Source: JAICKN01 sp036491415
Lineage (GTDB): Bacteria > Acidobacteriota > Terriglobia > Terriglobales > Acidobacteriaceae
Assembly: GCA_036491415.1 (NCBI GenBank)
Contig: DASXCC010000074.1
Location: forward strand, 1 to 30,886
Direction: 5' to 3'
Length of the DNA stretch: 30,886 bases
Shown here: positions 9,025 through 15,237 of the stretch, in pieces
How positions within the stretch are numbered: the stretch's first letter is position 1
How the letters are laid out: each line of letters opens with the position of its first letter
Notes under the pieces: model-generated
What the model was told of the DNA's origin: nothing
Seen by the model: the letters and a program-made list of their open reading frames with translations, nothing else
The model's database searches: none
Made by a program: the position numbers and the translations under genes

Positions 9025-10227
9025 CTACTGCTGCTGTATTGCGTCCTGCCCCATCTGACTGGAACGTTTTAACTTGTCCTGAAGCTTTTGTGCCTGGTCC
9101 GCGTCGGCCTGCTGCTTTAGACGCATGAAAGAATCCAGTGCCGCCCGCGATTCCTGCGGATGCTGGGTTCGCCGATATAACTGCGCCAGCTGATAGTAAG
9201 ACAGGCGCAAGGTTTCGCTTTCATTGTTCTGTCCGGAATCGGCAACCGCCGACTGAAAGTTCTGTATTGCCACCTCGGAATTCCCCATCTGCGCCTGGGC
9301 CCGCCCTAATTGATAATGAGCATCCGCGGAATGTGGCTCCTGCTTTAAAACTTCTTCCAGCAGTTGTGTCGCGACTTCCGGCTTCGATCGCTCGATGCTT
9401 ACGACGGAAAGCTTATACATCGCGGTGACATTTTCCGGGTCTTGCTGCAATTCGCTTTGGAATTCCGCTTCCGCTTTGTCCAATTGATTTTGTTTCCAGT
9501 AAATGTCGGCCAATTCTTCATGAAGGCCCGGCTCATCAGGCTTTAAGCGAATGGCCTCTTCGCATTCATTAATGGCGTCTCCGTAGCGCTCGGCATCGGT
9601 AAAGGACTGGGCGAGAACTTCATGTACACGCCACGAATTCGGCGCCGTCTTGTACATATGTTCATAGCTGTCTTTGGAGATCAGCATATGGGCGCGGCCC
9701 CGATGATAAAGAATGTCTACGTCGTTGGGCTTTAACTTGGCAGCCTTATCTAAACTTTCGCCAGCTTCTTCAACTTTGCCGGCCGCCAGCTCTGCTACTC
9801 CGAGCCACATGTATGCGTTTGCATTCTGGGGATCGAGAAGGGTTTCCTTCTTGAGCAAACTGATCGCTCCGTCGTAGTCATTGCTTCGATAATTAGCGAT
9901 TCCCGCAAACATATTGGCGCCGTGCAAACCGGGCCGCAGCTTTAATGCATGACGCAGAGACTGGGAAGCCTCATCCCACTTTTTCTGTTGGATCTGAACC
10001 AGGCCAAGATTGAAGTATGCCTCGGCAAAATCGGGACGCAATCGGGCTGCCTGGGTAAACGAAACGGCGGCATCATCCCATTGGCCCGCTTGCATTGCCT
10101 GCACTCCTTGGTGAAACGTTTTCTCGAAAGTTTCCTGTTGGGCGGAAGCTGAAACAACAAAAAACCCGCAAAACAGAACTGAAAAAGTTAAGCAGGAAAG
10201 GCAGAAACGCTGAAAATACGATTGCAT
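9025..10227 (-). CDS. Secreted tetratricopeptide-repeat (TPR) protein
   Basis: This is a 400-residue protein with a Sec signal peptide (CLSCLTFSVLFCGFFVVSASAQ) followed by about nine TPR motifs spanning most of the chain, for example FAEAYFNLGLVQIQQKKWDEA, ANAYMWLGVAELAAGKVEEA and ADAHYQLGRAQAQMGNSEVA. It ends in a glutamine-rich tail (AIQQQ). The start at 10227 has GGAG with 7-nt spacing and precedes the signal peptide; the frame stays open to 10332, but that would displace the signal. TPR arrays are protein-protein interaction scaffolds and no enzymatic residues are expected. It lies between a CRTAC1 gene and the TonB receptor gene, all on the same strand, and I infer an envelope partner role for one of them. 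Confidence 0.88.
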   Translation of the reverse strand: MQSYFQRFCLSCLTFSVLFCGFFVVSASAQQETFEKTFHQGVQAMQAGQWDDAAVSFTQAARLRPDFAEAYFNLGLVQIQQKKWDEASQSLRHALKLRPGLHGANMFAGIANYRSNDYDGAISLLKKETLLDPQNANAYMWLGVAELAAGKVEEAGESLDKAAKLKPNDVDILYHRGRAHMLISKDSYEHMYKTAPNSWRVHEVLAQSFTDAERYGDAINECEEAIRLKPDEPGLHEELADIYWKQNQLDKAEAEFQSELQQDPENVTAMYKLSVVSIERSKPEVATQLLEEVLKQEPHSADAHYQLGRAQAQMGNSEVAIQNFQSAVADSGQNNESETLRLSYYQLAQLYRRTQHPQESRAALDSFMRLKQQADADQAQKLQDKLKRSSQMGQDAIQQQ

Positions 10228-10256
10228 TTGCCTACTCCACCCGGGGAACGTCGCAA

Positions 10257-10286
10257 ACTGTACTATTTTGTAAAGATTATTGTCAA
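10257..10286 (-). promoter_or_regulatory. Sigma70-type promoter of the TPR gene
   Basis: On the minus strand a perfect -35 box TTGACA (10281-10286) is followed after 18 bp by TACAGT (10257-10262) as a -10 box, about 30 bp before the start codon at 10227. The -10 is weak, so the exact element is uncertain. Confidence 0.5.
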
Positions 10287-10315
10287 GCAAATTAGGCACT
10301 GAATGTAGCGTTTCG

Positions 10316-10329
10316 AGTAATCGTTTTCT
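10316..10329. promoter_or_regulatory. Weak LacI-type operator upstream of the TPR gene
   Basis: AGTAATCGTTTTCT matches the 15171 palindrome in 12 of 14 positions. It lies about 30 bp upstream of the TTGACA box, a less usual position for a repressor. It is the weakest member of the set. Confidence 0.4.
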
Positions 10330-10433
10330 CATGATTTTCTACTGCGATTTCAGAAACTTGAGAACCATTGGTGAAGAGGACTTTCTGCGACCGGCTATTC
10401 AGCAACTAAAACGGTTTAGAATTGAAAATCCGA

Positions 10434-12299
10434 CTATGTATGAGTGTGAGAATCGAGGTCTTTCCCCTCTTCCACGGTGAAAAATCGATCCACAGCTGGC
10501 AAGGTTAAGTTTTGCACAGCCCCGCTCGGCCAGTGAATTTCGACTTTGTCCACTTTTGCGCTGACTCCCAGTCCAAAATGCGGTCGCGGATCATTGCAGG
10601 AGGCGAAACTGCCTCCGCTCAAAACATCCGCTCTTTGTCTTATGCCACCGGCCGTCAGATAGACGGTCGCTCCCACTGCATCACGCGGACTTTTCGCGCC
10701 GCCAATCAATTTCAGCCCGACCCAGTGATTGTCTTCTTTGGTGACGTTTCGCAGAAGCCCAGGAACACCCTCCAGCTGGTTGATGACGACATCGATTTTT
10801 CCGTCGTTGAATAAATCGCCGAAGGCAGCGCCGCGTCCGGTAAAGACTTCCGCCAACCCACTTCCGGTCACCGCAGGCATGACTTCAAACTTTTTCCCGC
10901 CCAGATTGTGAAGGAGCACGGCGCGCTGCGCAAATGTAGTTCCCCATCCGGCATTGTCGACCTGCGGATAAACGTGTCCATTCACCGCCAACAAATCCTT
11001 CCACCCGTCATTGTCGAAATCTAAAAATCCAGTGCCCCATCCGAGGAATGGAATCGTTACTTCCGCAACGCCGGCTTGATAACTAATCTCTGTGAAGTTG
11101 GCGTCGCCATCATTGCGATAGAGCGGATTGTAGTCGTCGGAAAAAACTGTGTTGTAGAGATCGAGCCGGCCGTTGTTCAAGTAATCGCCAATGGCAATTC
11201 CCATGGAAGCCGTCTCGCGTCCGTCTTCGTTCAGTGCATACCCGGAGACATAACTGTCATCTTCAAACGTTCCGTCGCCTTTGTTGATGTACAGATAATT
11301 CGGCGTGGAATCATCCGCCACCATCAGGTCCGGCTTGCCGTCGTTGTTGACGTCGGCAAAGATTGCGGTGAGTCCGTAGTACGCGTTGCGGTCCGACACG
11401 CCCGCTTTTTCGCTGACATCCGTAAAGGTGCCGTCTCCGTTGTTGTGAAACAGATGATCGTGCTCCCCTTGCAAGCCGCGTGGGCCGCACATTACATTGA
11501 TGCCGCGAAATTCGCAGGTAGCAAACTTCACCGCTGCGGAACCTGCTGCCGGAGGATGATCGAGGTCGAAATGTACATATCCGGGAACGAAGAGATCAAG
11601 GCGGCCGTCGCCGTCATAATCGCCAAACGTTGGACCTGTTGACCAAGTGCCGACGGTCACTCCAGCCTTTTCCGCGAAGTCGGTGAAGGTCCCGTCGTGA
11701 TTGTTGTGGTACAGCCGGTTCTTGCCGAAGTTGCTGACGTAGATATCGGGCCATCCGTCATTGTCGTAATCGCCGATGGCAACGCCAAAACCCCAACGGT
11801 CGTTAGTGACGCCGGCTTGTGCGGCGACATCGGTAAAGGTCCCGTCGTGATTGTTATGGAAGAGCGCGGCATGGGGAGGCGTAGCTTTTCCTGACATCGC
11901 TTCGTACGTCGATCCATTCACGAGATAGATGTCGAGCCATCCGTCGTTGTCGTAGTCGAGCAGTGCCACGCCCGAGCCGACAGTTTCTAAAATGAATTTT
12001 TTGTCCGGCGTGCCGGAGAGATGATGCCACTTTGTGAGGCCGGCTTTTTCCGCGACATCCTGAAAAACAACCGGGCCAGAATCCACAAATCCGCCGGCGG
12101 TGATGGGACGCTTCTGCGTATCAAGGACCGGCGCGTAAACGCCTCCGGTGGAAACAGCTCCGTTCTGTTGCGGAGGCTGTTCCGGGCGGGCTTCGGTCTG
12201 CGCAGGTTGCGATTGCGCAACCAGAACGGCGGCAGAAAAAATCAGTCCCAGCGATAAGGCCAAAAAAGAGATAGGTTCAGCAAATCGAAGCATGTGCAT
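10434..12299 (-). CDS. CRTAC1-family secreted protein: seven FG-GAP/VCBS repeats plus ASPIC/UnbV domain
   Basis: This is a 621-residue protein with a Sec signal peptide (about 1-28). It has seven calcium-binding-type loops of the DxDxDGxxD class (LDYDNDGWLD, GDYDNDGWPD, GDYDGDGRLD, ADVNNDGKPD, GDYLNNGRLD, LDFDNDGWKD, GDLFNDGKID) spread over about 100-510, which predicts a seven-bladed integrin-alpha-like propeller. An ASPIC/UnbV domain follows (about 525-610, DPRPHFGLGVSAKVDKVEIHWPSG). The biochemical function of bacterial CRTAC1 proteins is poorly known; binding of ligand or partner at the cell surface is usually assumed. It starts 26 bp after the GH5-like gene, so it is probably the last gene of a GH51-GH5-CRTAC1 operon. 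An alternative ATG lies at 12293. Confidence 0.92.
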   Translation of the reverse strand: MHMLRFAEPISFLALSLGLIFSAAVLVAQSQPAQTEARPEQPPQQNGAVSTGGVYAPVLDTQKRPITAGGFVDSGPVVFQDVAEKAGLTKWHHLSGTPDKKFILETVGSGVALLDYDNDGWLDIYLVNGSTYEAMSGKATPPHAALFHNNHDGTFTDVAAQAGVTNDRWGFGVAIGDYDNDGWPDIYVSNFGKNRLYHNNHDGTFTDFAEKAGVTVGTWSTGPTFGDYDGDGRLDLFVPGYVHFDLDHPPAAGSAAVKFATCEFRGINVMCGPRGLQGEHDHLFHNNGDGTFTDVSEKAGVSDRNAYYGLTAIFADVNNDGKPDLMVADDSTPNYLYINKGDGTFEDDSYVSGYALNEDGRETASMGIAIGDYLNNGRLDLYNTVFSDDYNPLYRNDGDANFTEISYQAGVAEVTIPFLGWGTGFLDFDNDGWKDLLAVNGHVYPQVDNAGWGTTFAQRAVLLHNLGGKKFEVMPAVTGSGLAEVFTGRGAAFGDLFNDGKIDVVINQLEGVPGLLRNVTKEDNHWVGLKLIGGAKSPRDAVGATVYLTAGGIRQRADVLSGGSFASCNDPRPHFGLGVSAKVDKVEIHWPSGAVQNLTLPAVDRFFTVEEGKDLDSHTHT

Positions 12300-12325
12300 T
12301 TATACCAGCGCGCCAGAAATGTGAG

Positions 12326-13435
12326 CTACGAATGCCCTAGCGCCAGTTCTTTAATCAGCTCCGTTTCCTTGGTGTTGTAGGGTCTTCCGTCTTTGTGAAA
12401 GATGTCATGGAACCACGGCGAAGGCTCCGCCGTGTACTTTTTCGTCCATGAATCCCACGGATAAATTGTTTGCGATTTGCCGCTGACAAATCCCCAGTTA
12501 TAAGCGCCTACATGTTCTTTTTTCAGCAAAGGCAGAATCGCCTGAAAGGTGCTGCCGCGCGGACGAGCCATATATTCCGTGCAAATGAGCGGACGTTTGT
12601 ATCGCCGCAGCATATCAATGCGCTTTTGCATTTCTTGCGGTGGATCGTAGTCGTGAAACGTGATGACATCGGAATTATCCAACTGGAATCGGGCCATCGC
12701 GCTCAAGGTGGCATCGCTCGTCCAATCCCCTTGCCAGACGCCGCTGGTCAGCGGTTGCGAGGGCTTCGCTTCGCGCGCCCATTGCCATTCGAGTTTCAAT
12801 AACTGCAAAGCAACTTCGGCTTTGTTGGGAAGTTCGCCCTGATTCAATGAACTTCCGTTATCCGGCTCGTTCATCAGGTCCCACATCAATACGCGATGAT
12901 CGTTGGCCAAATGGCCAATCACGCCTTGGATGTATGGCTTCAGCACTTTGTCCCACGAGCCCGGATCTTTGAGGACCGCGGCGCCGGGAGCCTGCACCCA
13001 GCGTGAGTTGTGCACATGCGGAATGGGATCGGGCTGCTTGCCGGGCTTGGGATTTGCATCCCAAACGGAATCCAAAAGCACGAATGTAATCCGAATGTGA
13101 TGCTTGTCGGCAACTTCCAGGAATTGATCGATACGATGCAAAAATCCCTGGGAATCTTCCTGCCACGGAATGTCATGCAGAAAAACGCGCATCGAGTTCA
13201 TGCCGATCCCCTGCGCCCAACCGAGTTCGCGATCGATGGTGATCAAATCAAAAGTGTCGGCCTGCCACATTTCCAGCTCATTCACGGCTGTGCTGGGAAC
13301 GAAGTTGCTGCCGAGCGGCCATCCCGCTTTTTCATACCATTGATTGGCGTGCTCCGTCGACCAGCGTTGCGCGCTCGCCAACGAAGTAAAGCTGCAAGCC
13401 AAAAGCGCGAGTAACACTACCCATTTTGATCGCAT
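12326..13435 (-). CDS. Secreted GH5-like (clan A) glycoside hydrolase
   Basis: This is a 369-residue protein with a signal peptide (about 1-22, LLALLACSFTSLASAQ) and a TIM-barrel glycosidase of the GH5 type. The clan A catalytic pair is visible: the acid/base Glu190 in WDLMNEPDN and the nucleophile Glu287 in LICTEYMARP. The early barrel strand GMNSMRVFLHDIPW and HIRITFVLLDSVWD fit the same fold. Homologues carry names such as cellulase-family or xylanase-like hydrolase, so I do not assign a precise substrate. Its position 19 bp after the GH51 gene, under the same operator, suggests a plant cell-wall oligosaccharide, possibly the backbone to which arabinose is attached. Confidence 0.85.
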   Translation of the reverse strand: MRSKWVVLLALLACSFTSLASAQRWSTEHANQWYEKAGWPLGSNFVPSTAVNELEMWQADTFDLITIDRELGWAQGIGMNSMRVFLHDIPWQEDSQGFLHRIDQFLEVADKHHIRITFVLLDSVWDANPKPGKQPDPIPHVHNSRWVQAPGAAVLKDPGSWDKVLKPYIQGVIGHLANDHRVLMWDLMNEPDNGSSLNQGELPNKAEVALQLLKLEWQWAREAKPSQPLTSGVWQGDWTSDATLSAMARFQLDNSDVITFHDYDPPQEMQKRIDMLRRYKRPLICTEYMARPRGSTFQAILPLLKKEHVGAYNWGFVSGKSQTIYPWDSWTKKYTAEPSPWFHDIFHKDGRPYNTKETELIKELALGHS

Positions 13436-13454
13436 GTCCCAAACTCCCCTGTCA

Positions 13455-15116
13455 TTATGCCAGCGTCAATTCCAATTTTGTGACCGAAGCCGCAGGAAAT
13501 TGGAAGCCAAGCATTCCATTTTTCGCTTCCGCAGTCGCGATCTTCGGCTTGACTACATCGCGGTCGGTAAACGTGTTGTGAGCATGGATGTCGGAATTCG
13601 TAAGAACGGTAGCAATGGCGGATTGAATTTTTGCGCCGCGGATTGCAACTTCGGTATCACGAGGATCATTCACGCTCGGGTTGACAACGGTGAGGACAAG
13701 GTTCTTGTCGTGTAATGATGCCGAACCTTTGAGTCCCCAGAATGATGAGGGTTTGCCGTCGCGATCATAGCTGACATTCGGAGCAGAAAATTCCGCGCGT
13801 AGTGCCTGCCCGCCCTGGTGCGCGGCGTACATCTCAAAAAGGTGTCCGACAGGCGTGACGCAGAACTTATCTTCGTGCGCCAGGTACAAACTGTTCAGGC
13901 AGTTGATGAGTTGCGCGCAGTTTGCCATGGCAACTTTTTCCGGATTGCGATTGAAGATATCGAGCGTCATGCCGCTGAAAATTGCGTCCCGCAACGTGGA
14001 CATTTGCTCGAGCTGGTCCCCATGGGTCAATTCCGTGCCGGGCCGGTACCAAGGACCCCATTCATCCACAATCAACTTCACGAAGTGCTGGGGATCCTGT
14101 TCGCTCATGATCTGCCAATGACCGTCGATCAGCCCCTGCATGCGGTCGCCTTCTTTCAGCAGCTCGTACCAATCCACGGTTTCAAATTTCATCGCGTCGC
14201 CTTTGCCCTCAATCCAGTTATCAGTTTTGCCTCGGCTCAGGTTCCACGCATAGTGATGCAGCGCCCATCCGTAAATGCCTCGGAGTCCGTTCAGATCCTT
14301 GCGGGCAATTTCTTCGAAGAAGCCACGCGTCCAATTCCAGTTATCTACGTTCGGGCCGGATGCTATGAACGAAAGCGGTTTGTGGTAGTCGGGCACCCAG
14401 GTGGTGAATCGACGAAACTCGCTCGCATACTCCTGCGGCGTGAAGTTGCCGCCGCATCCCCAGGATTCGTTGCCCACTCCCCAGAAGCGAACGTTGAAAG
14501 GTTCGGAATATCCCGCAGCTGTGCGCGTATCGGCGAGCGTGGTGCTTCCGGCCGGAGAGTTGCAATATTCCACCCAACGATAAAACTCTTCCGCCGGCAA
14601 ACTGCGCAGGTTTGCAGCAAGATAGGGCTGCGCGCCAATCAGCTTGCAGAAGTTGGCAAATTCGTTGGTGCCAAATTCATTGGGGTCATATTTATGATTG
14701 GTGGGCGCGTCGGGAGCTTCGCCGCCCTCCCAAAAGTTCGTGCGTCGGGGGCGCTGGTCGCGCGGACCTATGCCATCGCGCCAATCGTAGCTGTCGGCAA
14801 AACATCCTCCGGGAAAGCGCACGACTGCGGGTTTGATTTTCCGCATTTCCTCGACGAGTTCTTTGCGAATGCCGTTGATGTTGGGGATCTTGGAATTTTC
14901 GCCTACCCAGATGCCGTCATAGATCACGCCGCTCAGGTTTTCCGCGAAGTGGCTGTAGATGTCGGGCGAGATTGTTCCCAGAACTTCGTCGAGCAGGATT
15001 TCGATGCGCGCATCACTACCCGTTGGGTTGGCCATGGCGAACGGCGAGGTTTTGGTGAACAGCATGACCCCGGCGGCAGCGGCCAAACCACTTCCTATAA
15101 ATTCACGGCGTTTCAT
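13455..15116 (-). CDS. Tat-exported alpha-L-arabinofuranosidase (GH51)
   Basis: This is a 553-residue enzyme that releases terminal alpha-L-arabinofuranose from arabinan or arabinoxylan oligomers. The start at 15116 gives a twin-arginine signal (MKRREFIGSGLAAAAGVM); a longer frame to 15170 would run into the operator and has no ribosome-binding site. GH51 hallmarks are FPGGCFADSYDWRDGIGP, the acid/base Glu217 in GVGNESWGCGG and the nucleophile Glu352 in IVDEWGPWY, with a C-terminal beta domain (about 430-553). Many GH51 enzymes are cytoplasmic; the RR signal indicates export of the folded protein to the periplasm or beyond. It is the first gene of a GH51-GH5-CRTAC1 operon divergent from the fusion gene. 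Confidence 0.95.
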   Translation of the reverse strand: MKRREFIGSGLAAAAGVMLFTKTSPFAMANPTGSDARIEILLDEVLGTISPDIYSHFAENLSGVIYDGIWVGENSKIPNINGIRKELVEEMRKIKPAVVRFPGGCFADSYDWRDGIGPRDQRPRRTNFWEGGEAPDAPTNHKYDPNEFGTNEFANFCKLIGAQPYLAANLRSLPAEEFYRWVEYCNSPAGSTTLADTRTAAGYSEPFNVRFWGVGNESWGCGGNFTPQEYASEFRRFTTWVPDYHKPLSFIASGPNVDNWNWTRGFFEEIARKDLNGLRGIYGWALHHYAWNLSRGKTDNWIEGKGDAMKFETVDWYELLKEGDRMQGLIDGHWQIMSEQDPQHFVKLIVDEWGPWYRPGTELTHGDQLEQMSTLRDAIFSGMTLDIFNRNPEKVAMANCAQLINCLNSLYLAHEDKFCVTPVGHLFEMYAAHQGGQALRAEFSAPNVSYDRDGKPSSFWGLKGSASLHDKNLVLTVVNPSVNDPRDTEVAIRGAKIQSAIATVLTNSDIHAHNTFTDRDVVKPKIATAEAKNGMLGFQFPAASVTKLELTLA

Positions 15117-15170
15117 GGACACGATGATTGCCCTCGCAGATTTACTCCATGGGGTTTTTGCGACGTTCAT

Positions 15171-15184
15171 AGTAAACGTTTACT
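15171..15184. promoter_or_regulatory. Perfect LacI-type operator in a divergent promoter
   Basis: AGTAAACGTTTACT is a perfect palindrome, extending to 16 bp (15170-15185, TAGTAAACGTTTACTA). It is centred almost exactly between the chosen starts of the GH51 gene (15116, 53 bp to the left) and the fusion gene (15238, 53 bp to the right). Candidate -35/-10 pairs face both ways across it: TTGCGA (15158-15163) with TACTAA (15181-15186) rightward, and TTGCGT (15188-15193, minus) with TATGAA (15166-15171, minus) leftward. One bound dimer could therefore block both promoters. The -10 boxes are weak. Confidence 0.82.
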
Positions 15185-15237
15185 AAGACGCAATGCTATA
15201 CTTTTTTCGCCGTCACAGCCCAGCAGGTTTGTTTTTC

